Of a stretch of 64,000 bases of DNA, positions 9,727 to 18,416 are shown piece by piece. Made by a program: the position numbers and the translations under genes. The stretch's first letter is position 1, and the number at the start of each line of letters is the position of its first letter. The notes under the pieces were generated by a model that worked only from the letters and a program-made list of their open reading frames with translations, ran no database searches and was not told where the DNA came from. The DNA lies in the IMG/VR virus record IMGVR_UViG_3300025012_000029, positions 124,001-188,000 of that record. The stretch is one strand, 5' to 3'. The stretch comes from a virus.

Positions 9727-10135
9727 GCTCTAAAATCCTTGTTGTAGAATATCCAGGAATTCTATCAAAGTAAACAATTTCTTTACAATACTCTTCTCCA
9801 ACAATCTTCTTTCCTTCCCAATCAGACCCAACTATTCTAACATCTGGTTGAATAATTTTTAACATCTGAATTAATTCTTCTTCCGAATTAAAGCTTTTAA
9901 TCTGATCTATAAATTTTATTAATGACAAAGCATACATTCTGTCTTCAAGAGTGTTGAATGGTCGATTTATTCCTTTGTCTTTTTTAACTTTTTCATCCGT
10001 GTCAAGAGCTATGATGATTTTTGTCTTAGGATTACACAAAGAAGCAAATTCAATTAATTCAAAATGTCCGCGATGTAAAATATCAAAACAACCTGAAATA
10101 AACACAACAACTTCTTTACAATTTATATTAATCAT
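9701..10135 (-). CDS. HldE C-domain-like nucleotidyltransferase (RfaE2 type)
   Basis: A 144-aa cytidylyltransferase-fold protein. SGCFDILHRGHFELI carries the HxGH nucleotide-binding motif; NRPFNTLEDRMYAL and the final GYSTTRI match the substrate and second nucleotide motifs of the RfaE/HldE C-terminal domain. That domain transfers AMP from ATP to heptose-1-phosphate to give ADP-heptose. Here it is a separate gene, overlapping by 8 nt the PfkB-type kinase gene that corresponds to the HldE N-terminal domain. The sugar specificity cannot be read from sequence. Confidence 0.83.
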   Translation of the reverse strand: MININCKEVVVFISGCFDILHRGHFELIEFASLCNPKTKIIIALDTDEKVKKDKGINRPFNTLEDRMYALSLIKFIDQIKSFNSEEELIQMLKIIQPDVRIVGSDWEGKKIVGEEYCKEIVYFDRIPGYSTTRILEHGNLHSRH

Positions 10136-10883
10136 CTAATTCTTCTTTATTTACAACTGATACGCCCCGATGTTGAGCAGCGTATGTTGCGCAATTATTG
10201 GCAAATTTTATTGCTTCCTCAATATTTTTTGTTTCAAGATATTTTACAACCAAACCACTTAAGAAGCTATCGCCGCAGCCAGCAACGTCTCTGGTTGTAA
10301 TTTTTGGAACTGGAAAAGTCATTCCTTTAAACATTGCTCCATCTGGACCAAGAGTTATAATAGTCTTGTTTATAATATCTTTGCTAAGATTACCTTTCGC
10401 GCGCTTAAACTCGTTCTCATTTACTTTTATAAAAGATAAATTTCTAACCCAAGCGCTCAAAGGTTTTTTTGTATCAATAAAAGTTAGTTTGTGAGAAGCA
10501 GCAATATATTTTATCTCCGATTCTGTTAAAAATCCCTTATTATAATCTGAAATAACAATCGCTTCATATTTAGAAAAATCTATTGAACGTAAATCAGAAC
10601 GACCATAGCTTTTATCATTTTCATCTATTCGAACAAACATATGATTGCTCTTATGTTCGACATAACGAGTTTTTGTAATTTCACGCCAATTTGTATTAGT
10701 ATACAGGTGAGCATCGGCGCCCAAAGCAAGCAGATTGTTTAGAACGTTTGAAGCCATGCCAGAATTTTCATTACGAGAAACTGGAACCAATATTGGTACT
10801 GGGCTTTCTGGACTTAAACGTGTACAGTCGCACCCAATAAAAACATCTAAATTTGATTCACCTATAACTAATATTTTAGACAT
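10128..10883 (-). CDS. HldE N-domain-like PfkB sugar kinase (RfaE1 type)
   Basis: The start is taken at ATG 10883, which directly follows the upstream stop (TAATATG). The N terminus ILVIGESNLDVFIGCDCTR followed by LSPESPVPILVP is the HldE/RfaE1 signature; AGCGDSFLSGL near residue 215 holds the PfkB catalytic Asp and anion hole. HldE kinases phosphorylate D-glycero-beta-D-manno-heptose-7-phosphate at C1. The gene pairs with the following nucleotidyltransferase, so together they resemble a split HldE. No GmhA isomerase gene is seen in the window, so sedoheptulose conversion would rely on the host or on genes elsewhere. Confidence 0.85.
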   Translation of the reverse strand: MSKILVIGESNLDVFIGCDCTRLSPESPVPILVPVSRNENSGMASNVLNNLLALGADAHLYTNTNWREITKTRYVEHKSNHMFVRIDENDKSYGRSDLRSIDFSKYEAIVISDYNKGFLTESEIKYIAASHKLTFIDTKKPLSAWVRNLSFIKVNENEFKRAKGNLSKDIINKTIITLGPDGAMFKGMTFPVPKITTRDVAGCGDSFLSGLVVKYLETKNIEEAIKFANNCATYAAQHRGVSVVNKEELDD

Positions 10884-10884
10884 A

Positions 10885-12087
10885 TTAAATAATACAATAA
10901 TGTGAAGTTTTGACAATGTTACAAATAAATTCTATGTCGTCCTTGGACAAAGAAATATAATTTGGCAAAAATAATCCACAAGAATGAATCCGATCTGATA
11001 TTGGATGAGAATATTCCCCATACAAATTTTTCCAAAAAACAGATTTCCCCATATTTCCGGCCGAATATATTCTTGTTTCAATTCCATGGAGTTTTAAATT
11101 TCTTACAATAATTTTTCTGTGTTCTTCCGAACTAGCAAGAACAGCAAATGATATAGAAGCGACATTATTTTGTTCCACTTCTTGAACTTGAAACATAGAA
11201 CTTCCTTCAAATTGTTTTTTATAAAAAATATGATTTTCGTGTCTTTTCTTTCCTATGCTGTCCAATTTCGAAATTTGTCTTAAACCAACAAATGCCATTA
11301 AATCGGTAGGACGAAGATTCATGCCTGGAACAATGAAAGAAAACTGTTCATAAATCTTCGAAATATTATATTTTTCCACCATTTCTTTTTTTGAATCATC
11401 ATCTAAATCTCTTATAAATCCATGAGAACGTAACATCAATAGGTGATTATAAATTTCTTTATCATCAGTAAAAACAACTCCACCCTCCGGAGGAACTGTC
11501 GAAACTTGATGCCCAAAAAATAAACTCCATGTAGATATATCACCTACTGCACCTGATTTTGTGCCATCGACATAATGTGATGTTACTGCCGCACACCCAT
11601 CCTCAATCAAATAAAAACCATATTTATTTTTAAGTTGAAGTAATCGATTTTTATCACATAAAACCCCGAGCGGCTGAACAAACAATACTACCGCAGGATT
11701 TTCTCTTTCACATATAATTTCTAATTCATCCAAATCCATCCCAAAGTTATTTTTATCCGCTCCAACCATTATGGGTTTATCAAATCCAAAATTTATAAAT
11801 GGAGCAATTGAAGTTGCCCACGCAACAGATGGAACGACACATTTATTGTTTTTTAATTTTCCAATTATTTTCAAAGCGTATATTGCTAATAAATTTGCAG
11901 ATGAACCACTATTACAAAGAACAGCATATTTTCTTCCAACCCATTCAGCAATCTTCTTTTCAAATTCCTTTGTCAACTCACCCATTGTAAGTTTTGGTGT
12001 TGGATTTTGTAGCATCCATTCACACAATGCCTCAATATCTGATCGATCAAACGTATCTTTAGCAAGTGGAAATTTAATATCTATCAT
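10885..12087 (-). CDS. DegT/DnrJ/EryC1-family sugar enzyme, ColD/RfbH-like
   Basis: A fold-type I PLP protein of the sugar aminotransferase family: CNSGSSANLLAIYAL (cofactor phosphate site), IEDGCAAVTS (the Asp that contacts the pyridine nitrogen) and SLFFGHQVSTVPPEGG at the place of the Schiff-base Lys. Aminotransferases have Lys there and the C3-dehydratases ColD and RfbH have His. By my alignment this protein has Gln, next to a His. The GHxxST surroundings resemble the dehydratase branch. Its gene directly follows Gmd in the transcript, so GDP-4-keto-6-deoxymannose is a plausible substrate. Confidence 0.8.
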   Translation of the reverse strand: MIDIKFPLAKDTFDRSDIEALCEWMLQNPTPKLTMGELTKEFEKKIAEWVGRKYAVLCNSGSSANLLAIYALKIIGKLKNNKCVVPSVAWATSIAPFINFGFDKPIMVGADKNNFGMDLDELEIICERENPAVVLFVQPLGVLCDKNRLLQLKNKYGFYLIEDGCAAVTSHYVDGTKSGAVGDISTWSLFFGHQVSTVPPEGGVVFTDDKEIYNHLLMLRSHGFIRDLDDDSKKEMVEKYNISKIYEQFSFIVPGMNLRPTDLMAFVGLRQISKLDSIGKKRHENHIFYKKQFEGSSMFQVQEVEQNNVASISFAVLASSEEHRKIIVRNLKLHGIETRIYSAGNMGKSVFWKNLYGEYSHPISDRIHSCGLFLPNYISLSKDDIEFICNIVKTSHYCII

Positions 12088-12088
12088 T

Positions 12089-13069
12089 CTATTTCCTTTC
12101 GTTTTTCACCAATTCTTCATCAGCATCGTACATTATTTTAACAAGCTGTTTAAATTTCGTTTTCGATTCGAATTTGAGAACTGCTTTGGCTTTCGAACAA
12201 TCACCTAGTAACATTGGAACTTCTTGCGCTCTATAATAGATTGGATCTATACGAACACATTTTTCATAATTACCCAAACCGGCATATTCAAATGTTTCTT
12301 TTAAAAATTCTTCAACAGAATGCATTTCTTCTGAACACAGTACGTAATCGCCTGGATGTTTTTGTTGAAGAATTTTCCATATTCCTTCACAAATTTCAGG
12401 AGCATAACTCCAATCTCTAAATGATTTTAGATTACCTAAAACTAATTCTTTTTGTATTCCAGCTTTTATTCTTGCCGCACCTAATGTTATTTTTCTAGTA
12501 ACGAAGTTTTCTCCGCGTCGACTAGACTCGGTGTTAAAAACTATTCCACAACTCGTGTGCAGATTATAAGCATTACGATAATTTACAACTAGATTGTGCG
12601 CTGCTACTTTTGAGCAAGCATACGGACTAGCAGGCATAAATCTAGACAATTCATTAAATGGAACATCAGGATTAAATCCAAACTGCTCACTAGAAGAAGC
12701 TTGATATAACTTTGTTTCTGGACTCAACCTATGAATACATTCAAGTATCCTAAGAGTCCCTATAGCAACTGTATTAAATGCTTCTTCGGGCATGTCAAAA
12801 GAAACTCTAACATGGCTCATACATCCCAAATTATAGAATTCATCTATTTTATATTTTGTAAAAATATTTACAATTGAAATTGGATCGTTAAAATCAAAAT
12901 ACTCCAATTTCAAATTTGGACTTAATAGAATATGATTTATTCTGGTTGTAGAATTGATTGTAGAAGTTCTTCTTTTTAATCCAACAACATAATATCCCTT
13001 ATCTAATAAGAGTTCTGCTAGATAACTTCCAATCTGCCCAGTAATACCGCTAATTGCAGCAATTTTCAT
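12089..13069 (-). CDS. gmd: GDP-mannose 4,6-dehydratase
   Basis: An extended SDR with Rossmann motif GITGQIGSYLAELL, then GLKRRTSTINSTTRINHI, the Gmd-type segment that binds NADP and GDP-mannose; catalytic SSSEQFG and YACSK; and FNTESSRRGENFVTRKI, which is almost diagnostic of Gmd. It converts GDP-mannose to GDP-4-keto-6-deoxymannose. At 326 aa it is somewhat shorter than the usual 345-370. It overlaps the GDP-fucose-synthase-like gene by 4 nt and is followed by the DegT gene, giving a compact GDP-deoxysugar cassette. Confidence 0.9.
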   Translation of the reverse strand: MKIAAISGITGQIGSYLAELLLDKGYYVVGLKRRTSTINSTTRINHILLSPNLKLEYFDFNDPISIVNIFTKYKIDEFYNLGCMSHVRVSFDMPEEAFNTVAIGTLRILECIHRLSPETKLYQASSSEQFGFNPDVPFNELSRFMPASPYACSKVAAHNLVVNYRNAYNLHTSCGIVFNTESSRRGENFVTRKITLGAARIKAGIQKELVLGNLKSFRDWSYAPEICEGIWKILQQKHPGDYVLCSEEMHSVEEFLKETFEYAGLGNYEKCVRIDPIYYRAQEVPMLLGDCSKAKAVLKFESKTKFKQLVKIMYDADEELVKNERK

Positions 13070-14034
13070 TTCACACCCCTACAGTTTGGATAATTCGTCG
13101 TAAACCATTTCACACTTTCTTTCAATGCTACATCAATGCCTGTGTATTTAAAATTGGGAAACAGTTTATCAAAATATTGCGACTCTGTTTTTCTGCGCAT
13201 TTGTCCATTTGGTTTATCTTTGTTCCAAACAATATCGGGATAACTCGTACCTAGTTGTGAATAAACACTCAAAAAAGACAAATCAATCTTTTCGACAATT
13301 TCTTTAATAGAAAATTCTTGACCAGGAACAATCAATCTTTGAGGCATTAGTTCATTCTTTTTCAACAACTCAACACAAACTTTTGCTAAATCTTGAGCAT
13401 AAATAAATTCTCTTTTTGGACTGCCATCGCCCCAACATTCAATATTGGTTTCTGTCGCAAGAGCATTATAAAACTTATGGATGAGAGAAGGAACAACATG
13501 TCCGTCTTCTAAATCATAATTGTCTTTAATCCCAAAAATGTTAGTAGGAATAATTGAGCAATAGTTTACATCGTATTGATCTCGATATGCTCCAATCTGC
13601 ACATCAACCATGCGCTTTGCCATAGCATAGCTCCAGTGAGCAGGAAATGGAGGACCATCGTGCATATTGTTTTCTCTTAAAACTTCTGTATTAGAAGGAA
13701 AAACACATACAGACGAAAAGGCAATTAATTTTTCAATTTTATGTAAGTGTGCTTGTTTGATGATGTTTGTATTCATCAAAATATTATCATTAAATTGCTG
13801 TACTGGGCTATTTAGATTCCTTCCGATCCCTCCAACTCTAGCAGCGCAATGAATTATGTATTCAGGCTTATACAGTCTAAAAAGTCTTTCTACTTCTGAC
13901 TCCTTTGTCAAATCGGCATTCTTGCGTCCAACAAATATGAAATCTAATTCAGGATGGTCAAAGGAAATAGTTTTAATGGCATTACCTACAAGACCGTCCC
14001 CCCCCGTAACAAGCGCGCGACATGGTTTATCCAT
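13066..14034 (-). CDS. fcl: GDP-L-fucose synthase-like epimerase/reductase
   Basis: An extended SDR with ALVTGGDGLVGNAI, IIHCAARVGGIGRNLNSP (the GDP-fucose synthase signature), FSSVCVFPS and the catalytic SYAMAKRM. Family members convert GDP-4-keto-6-deoxymannose, the Gmd product, to GDP-L-fucose by 3,5-epimerisation and NADPH reduction; a related branch (ColC) makes GDP-colitose. Its position immediately before gmd with an ATGA overlap supports a joint pathway. Confidence 0.86.
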   Translation of the reverse strand: MDKPCRALVTGGDGLVGNAIKTISFDHPELDFIFVGRKNADLTKESEVERLFRLYKPEYIIHCAARVGGIGRNLNSPVQQFNDNILMNTNIIKQAHLHKIEKLIAFSSVCVFPSNTEVLRENNMHDGPPFPAHWSYAMAKRMVDVQIGAYRDQYDVNYCSIIPTNIFGIKDNYDLEDGHVVPSLIHKFYNALATETNIECWGDGSPKREFIYAQDLAKVCVELLKKNELMPQRLIVPGQEFSIKEIVEKIDLSFLSVYSQLGTSYPDIVWNKDKPNGQMRRKTESQYFDKLFPNFKYTGIDVALKESVKWFTTNYPNCRGVK

Positions 14035-14205
14035 TTATATATCCCCTATAGAAATTTGCCATTTTTTGTAACAAAACAATTGAAATTTCTTCAAATCATT
14101 TAAAATAACTTCGTCGTAATCAATTTTATCTTTTAAATAAACAAGAAAATATTCTAACTCTTTTTCAATACCACATTTAGAGCACGCTTTTATCATATTA
14201 GTCAT
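14035..14205 (-). pseudogene. N-terminal stub of an HNH-type homing endonuclease, 56 aa
   Basis: A 56-codon frame starts at ATG 14205 (a second ATG at 14196) and stops directly before the GDP-fucose synthase start. Its beginning, ACSKCGIEKELEYF, closely matches the N-terminal zinc knuckle of the HNH protein at 23346-24155 (KCSKCGLEKELSEF). The rest has no match and the nuclease domain is absent. It most likely remains from a homing endonuclease that was deleted internally. It could still be expressed as a small zinc protein. Confidence 0.6.
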
Positions 14206-14218
14206 TATAACACGCTAG

Positions 14219-14977
14219 CTATCGCCCAAAACGCATATTCCATTTGCTTTCAGCATCTGTCCAATTATAATAATCGATTTTTATTCTCTGTGTTTGATCT
14301 TTGTCCCATATTTCTTCAAAAAGTTTTTTATCATTTTCAAAATATGCTCTTTGTATAGGTTTAGCGTCCGTTGTTACCCAAGACCAGTAAAAATTAGCAC
14401 ACGATTGATGCGATAGAATTATTTTACCACCATTATTCTGAATTCTAAACGAAAGATCGTGTGTATTCATATTTATGTGGAGAAACCGGCAATCTAAACC
14501 ACCCAATTCTCTAAAATAATTTGTATTATACATTCCTAGTGGAGCTATTTTATAGTCATCTGGGATACCAGCTAATTTCTGCATATCACCATGATGTTTC
14601 CCTCTCCAATAATCTAAAGGAAACTCTCCATTGCCTTCTCCTTCAAAATAACGTAATGTTATTCCATCTTTTTCTGTTGCTTGTCCGCTTTCAAATAATT
14701 GAATACATTGAGCTAAAGATCGAGGAGTTATAAATGTGCAGTCGTCCGATAACCACATTAAAAGTTTTCCCTCCGCTAGACAACTTCCCATTTGCACGCA
14801 TCTAGATGGAGATCCAAAATCTCTTATTACTTTAACTCCATCAATTGGAACATCATATGGACTGACAACAATTATCTCGTGAGAATATGGCTCAATTGCT
14901 CGGTCGAGCATGAATTGAATTTTCAATAAATTTTGGACTCGAATAGAAGGTATAATCACGGAAATATCAAATTTCAT
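14219..14977 (-). CDS. GT2-like glycosyltransferase A, 252 aa
   Basis: A GT-A fold enzyme: N-terminal DISVIIPSIR, then DFGSPSRCVQMGSCLAEGKLLMWLSDDCTF, where SDD is the likely metal- and nucleotide-sugar-binding DxD-like motif. The C-terminal part ends in IKIDYYNWTDAESKWNMRFGR. The genes at 15288-16061 and 20841-21638 have the same layout (GSPxRxxQ, an acidic pair, IDxNNWxxxxxxWxxRF), so the phage carries three paralogues. It overlaps the preceding small gene by 4 nt (ATGA). The transferred sugar is unknown. Confidence 0.8.
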   Translation of the reverse strand: MKFDISVIIPSIRVQNLLKIQFMLDRAIEPYSHEIIVVSPYDVPIDGVKVIRDFGSPSRCVQMGSCLAEGKLLMWLSDDCTFITPRSLAQCIQLFESGQATEKDGITLRYFEGEGNGEFPLDYWRGKHHGDMQKLAGIPDDYKIAPLGMYNTNYFRELGGLDCRFLHINMNTHDLSFRIQNNGGKIILSHQSCANFYWSWVTTDAKPIQRAYFENDKKLFEEIWDKDQTQRIKIDYYNWTDAESKWNMRFGR

Positions 14978-15291
14978 TTAATCTCCAAATTCTGGATAAC
15001 ATATCCTAAAAGTTGTTTACGAGAAATTCCTTTTTCAAAAGCCAATTGTTCAACTCTATTTTTCTTATCAATTCTCTCTTGAAATTTTTCTGCAGTGACA
15101 TTACCAAAAGCAATGCCTTCAGGTTCATCTCTATAATCCAATATGCGACCTAGTTCGTATGAACCATCATCATTTATCGCTACTTCTAAAGCAAGTCCCA
15201 ATGGATGAAAGAAGAGACGATTGGCTTCTTGAAGGAAACCAAATTCAAGAAATTCTTTAATATCCATATTTTTAATCTTATTAGAATTCAT
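14974..15291 (-). CDS. Conserved hypothetical phage protein, 105 aa
   Basis: ATG at 15291 forms an ATGA overlap with the stop of the upstream glycosyltransferase, so it is preferred to an upstream in-frame start. The protein has a beta-rich middle (EVAINDDGSYELGRILDYRDEPEGI) and a helical C-terminal half with FEKGISRKQLLGYVIQ. No known catalytic motif. Another ATGA joins it to glycosyltransferase A. Confidence 0.68.
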   Translation of the reverse strand: MNSNKIKNMDIKEFLEFGFLQEANRLFFHPLGLALEVAINDDGSYELGRILDYRDEPEGIAFGNVTAEKFQERIDKKNRVEQLAFEKGISRKQLLGYVIQNLEIK

Positions 15292-16061
15292 CCAAACCTC
15301 CTTTTCCATACTGCTGATGAATCTTTCCAATTATTAATGTCCAGTCTCATTTCTCCCATGGTCCACGAAGGATTTCTATATCGAGATTGAAATAAAGGCT
15401 TATCGTGTATAATTTGAGCAGATTCGATCGGAGCATGATCAAGTTGCTCATGATCACAATTTAGCAAAGGAAAATCAGACATCTTGACATTGGCGCCTAG
15501 ATATTGAGCCCGAACTGCCATGTCAGCGTGTGAGTAAAAAGTTCCTTCATACAAGGAATCCCATCCTCCAAGTTCTTCGAAAAAAGTCCGATGTATTATA
15601 GCAACATTAAAGAGCCACCACTCTTTTGAAATAAATGGCGATGAAGTCCAATCTGATCCGTTTAATTTGAAATAATTATCTGGTTGAAGAGGCTTCTCTG
15701 TACCATTTTTTCCTTCATAATATTTTGTCACAACAACATTTTTATTATTGTCTCCCATAGAACGAAGTAGATCTATATTTTTATCTAATGAATCTGGAAG
15801 GAGAATTCCATCATCGGCAATCCAAGTCACTAATTCTCCTTCACACATAGAAGCAGCAATTTGAGAAGCTCTCACAGGAGAACCATAATCTTTGACATAT
15901 TTAACACAATTAATAACTTCTAATTGTGGAGTAAGAGGAAATGGACCACATATGATTAATTCAAAAGTTTTTTTTGTAGAAGCAACAATTGAATCATATA
16001 CGGCATCCCAATTTTGTTGACGAATGCCTGGAAGGACTATCGATATTTCTGGTTTAGACAT
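15288..16061 (-). CDS. GT2-like glycosyltransferase B, 257 aa
   Basis: A paralogue of the proteins at 14219-14977 and 20841-21638. Key segments are EISIVLPGIRQQNWDAVY, DYGSPVRASQIAASM, the acidic WIADDGILLP, and the C-terminal MRLDINNWKDSSAVWKRRFG. The start is taken at ATG 16061, which overlaps the upstream epimerase stop by 8 nt; the longer form would need TTG. It probably works with the flanking epimerase and dehydrogenase products. Confidence 0.82.
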   Translation of the reverse strand: MSKPEISIVLPGIRQQNWDAVYDSIVASTKKTFELIICGPFPLTPQLEVINCVKYVKDYGSPVRASQIAASMCEGELVTWIADDGILLPDSLDKNIDLLRSMGDNNKNVVVTKYYEGKNGTEKPLQPDNYFKLNGSDWTSSPFISKEWWLFNVAIIHRTFFEELGGWDSLYEGTFYSHADMAVRAQYLGANVKMSDFPLLNCDHEQLDHAPIESAQIIHDKPLFQSRYRNPSWTMGEMRLDINNWKDSSAVWKRRFG

Positions 16062-17064
16062 TGCAACTCCCAATATATTCTATTACTTCGTCGATGCTTT
16101 CGTCGAGTGTTATTTTAGCTTCAAACCCAAGCAATTCTTTTGCCTTTGATACGTCGGGCTCTCTTCGAAGAGTATCATACTTGAATGGTTGCTCCATTTT
16201 GAATTCAAATGCTTCATTGGGTCGTAATTTGTTCCAAATAATTTCTGCTAATTCTTTTATCTTTATTGGATTTGGATTTGCGATATTAAAAATTTCATTC
16301 TCAGCAAGATTGCTTTCTAATGAAAGTCTAATACCTTTAGCAATATCTCGTACAGACGTAAAAGTTCTTATTTGATTTCCATCACCCAATATCTTTAACG
16401 GTTTTTGTCCAGATAAAGTTTTCATTATTAAATCTGGAATGACATGTGAACTTTCTCCTTTGCGAAAATCTTCCTCTCCAATCCCGCACGCATTCCAAGG
16501 ATTTATAATAGTATATGGCAATTTATATTGTTCACAAGCTGCTTTCGCAAAATACATTGTTCCTAATTTGGAAAATCCATATGAAGAAGGTGGAGGTGGT
16601 ATGTTAGGTATATCCGACTCAGATGTTGGAAATGTATCTGTCATATCCATAATCATTGAACTAGCTAACGCTACAATTCTTTTAAGTTGATGGTTTTGAA
16701 ATAAATCTATAGCACAATCAAACACGGAAGCATCTAGTCTCATATTTTCAGCTAGCAAATCAAATGCATTTGCATGAAAAAAAGATATGCCACCTATGGA
16801 AGCTGCGCAGTGAACAATGTAATCTACTTTATGTAGACCACTAAAAACTTCAACATTATCGCACGTACACCACTCGTTTAATTTTTTAGCATCTTCTTTA
16901 ATCAATTGAAAATTTGGATGATTATCGTGTGGCCTTTCGATGTAACCATATTTTGAATAATTATCTATAGATATGACATGATAATCATTATCAAGAAACT
17001 CTTGGCAAACCGCACTTCCGATGAAGCCTTGGCCACCAGTTACCAGTACCGTCGTCTTATTCAT
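16054..17064 (-). CDS. NAD-dependent nucleotide-sugar epimerase/dehydratase, 336 aa
   Basis: An extended SDR: VLVTGGQGFIGSAVCQEFL (NAD binding), IDNYSKYGY, IVHCAASIGGISFFHANAF resembling the GDP-fucose synthase branch, and the catalytic Ser and YGFSK. Residues NPWNACGIGEEDF and IRTFTSVRDIAKG complete the substrate region. It may be a second GDP- or UDP-sugar reductase; the exact reaction is undecided. It overlaps a 69-aa gene upstream by 4 nt. Confidence 0.82.
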   Translation of the reverse strand: MNKTTVLVTGGQGFIGSAVCQEFLDNDYHVISIDNYSKYGYIERPHDNHPNFQLIKEDAKKLNEWCTCDNVEVFSGLHKVDYIVHCAASIGGISFFHANAFDLLAENMRLDASVFDCAIDLFQNHQLKRIVALASSMIMDMTDTFPTSESDIPNIPPPPSSYGFSKLGTMYFAKAACEQYKLPYTIINPWNACGIGEEDFRKGESSHVIPDLIMKTLSGQKPLKILGDGNQIRTFTSVRDIAKGIRLSLESNLAENEIFNIANPNPIKIKELAEIIWNKLRPNEAFEFKMEQPFKYDTLRREPDVSKAKELLGFEAKITLDESIDEVIEYIGSCNV

Positions 17065-17270
17065 TCTTGTTCGTCTTCTTTCGCACCAGACTCTACTGAT
17101 GCAATTAGTGGGCAGCTCTCTACTTCAAATTCTTCTCTAAAGACACGGTTTAGATTTCTAATAGCCGCATAAGCTTCTGCTTCGTTTTTATCAAAAAATA
17201 CCGCAACAAGTTCTTTGTCAAGAAGTTGAAATCTTTCTATCATACTCTTCGTAACGACATAAACTTTCAT
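17061..17270 (-). CDS. Small phage protein, 69 aa
   Basis: It begins MKVYVVTKSMIERF and has FFDKNEAEAYAAIRN, a layout seen in many small phage proteins of unknown function that contain a beta-alpha unit. The acidic tail ends in GAKEDEQE. It sits with its stop overlapping the epimerase start (ATGA) and one base from the preceding gene. Confidence 0.62.
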   Translation of the reverse strand: MKVYVVTKSMIERFQLLDKELVAVFFDKNEAEAYAAIRNLNRVFREEFEVESCPLIASVESGAKEDEQE

Positions 17271-17585
17271 CTATCTCTGCTCACGTATCAATTTAGCATA
17301 ATATCTTTTATCAAAAAGATTGAACCAGATATCGTCGTCGACATTTTTTTGAACTCCACGACACCAGTAACCCTTAATTTCTGTACGACTAGTATCTATG
17401 TCAATAGCATCATCAAACATATTCTTGCCGCATTCATCCCAAACAATCAATCTATCTCCATCCGTTAGAGGATGTAGATTCTCATATGAGCACTGCTCCT
17501 TATCATGGTCTGTCTGCATACACCAGATGATACCCTCTGTCCCAGTTGCTACATAAGCCAACAATTTTCCATCAAAAGTCTTCAT
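17271..17585 (-). CDS. Conserved hypothetical phage protein, 104 aa
   Basis: A small beta-rich protein, FDGKLLAYVATGTEGIIWCM, DGDRLIVWDECGKNMFDDAID and GYWCRGVQ, resembling a common phage hypothetical family. No catalytic residues are obvious. It is joined by a 4-nt overlap to the dehydrogenase gene upstream. Confidence 0.65.
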   Translation of the reverse strand: MKTFDGKLLAYVATGTEGIIWCMQTDHDKEQCSYENLHPLTDGDRLIVWDECGKNMFDDAIDIDTSRTEIKGYWCRGVQKNVDDDIWFNLFDKRYYAKLIREQR

Positions 17586-18400
17586 TTCATTCTCATTCCA
17601 TCTGGAACTGTCTTGATATATTTCTCATTTTCTTCAATAATATATTTGAAGAATTCTACTTTTGTTCCGGAACACATTTTATTAAGTGCTGGTAAATCTT
17701 TGCTAAAACAGGGCCCGCAATATCCTCTCCAATTTGAATTCACAAGCAAATAGTCAGGCGGAATATGTGGAATATTCGTCATCGCATTTTTAATGTTATC
17801 GTAATCTGCTCCATATTTTTTCGAAAGTTCATGAAACGAATTCGCAAACACAACACGCATAGCGTTAAAAGAATTCAGAAAATATTTGCAAAGCTCTGCT
17901 TCAGTTGGACTTACCTTTACAAACTTCTTCGGCAATCTTCCATGCGCTTCTTTGATTTTTTCATAGACCATGTCACAATCAGTTCCAATAACACATAAAT
18001 CTTGTCTTTCGGAGAAATCTATAATTGCAGAACGCTCCTTGAGAAACTCTGGTACAAAACAAATATCAAAATCTGAATGCCTTTCTTGAATCTTTTTTGT
18101 GGTTCCGATTGCAACTGTAGATTTGATTGCAATAATAGGGCGCAAACGCCTTGGAAGCATCATTGCTTGCGTGTGCGCAATAATATCCTCAACAACGTCT
18201 TCTACAAAGCCTGTATAACACGAACCATCAGATTCCATAGGCGTTGGAACTGTAATAAAAATGATATCAGAATCAATAACATCGGCAATGTTTGTTTTTA
18301 GTTTTAAATCATGGCATTTTACTTCATGCCCTAACTTCTGGAAACCGAATTTACAAGCTGATCCAACAACGCCTTCGCTTCCAACAATCCCTAAACGCAT
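17582..18400 (-). CDS. Short UDP-glucose/GDP-mannose dehydrogenase-family enzyme, 272 aa
   Basis: The Rossmann motif is GIVGSEGVVGSACKFGF; residues IIFITVPTPMESDG and IAIKSTVAIGTTKKI are typical of UDP-glucose dehydrogenases; FVPEFLKERSAI follows, and GYCGPCFSKDLPAL holds the catalytic Cys and the conserved Lys-Asp. These enzymes oxidise the C6 alcohol of a nucleotide sugar to a uronic acid. At 272 aa it lacks the usual C-terminal UDP-binding domain (full enzymes are about 390-440 aa), a shortened form also seen in phages. A truncated second copy of its first ~24 codons lies at 19559-19690. Confidence 0.83.
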   Translation of the reverse strand: MRLGIVGSEGVVGSACKFGFQKLGHEVKCHDLKLKTNIADVIDSDIIFITVPTPMESDGSCYTGFVEDVVEDIIAHTQAMMLPRRLRPIIAIKSTVAIGTTKKIQERHSDFDICFVPEFLKERSAIIDFSERQDLCVIGTDCDMVYEKIKEAHGRLPKKFVKVSPTEAELCKYFLNSFNAMRVVFANSFHELSKKYGADYDNIKNAMTNIPHIPPDYLLVNSNWRGYCGPCFSKDLPALNKMCSGTKVEFFKYIIEENEKYIKTVPDGMRMK

Positions 18401-18416
18401 ATTTTGTTTCCTTTTC

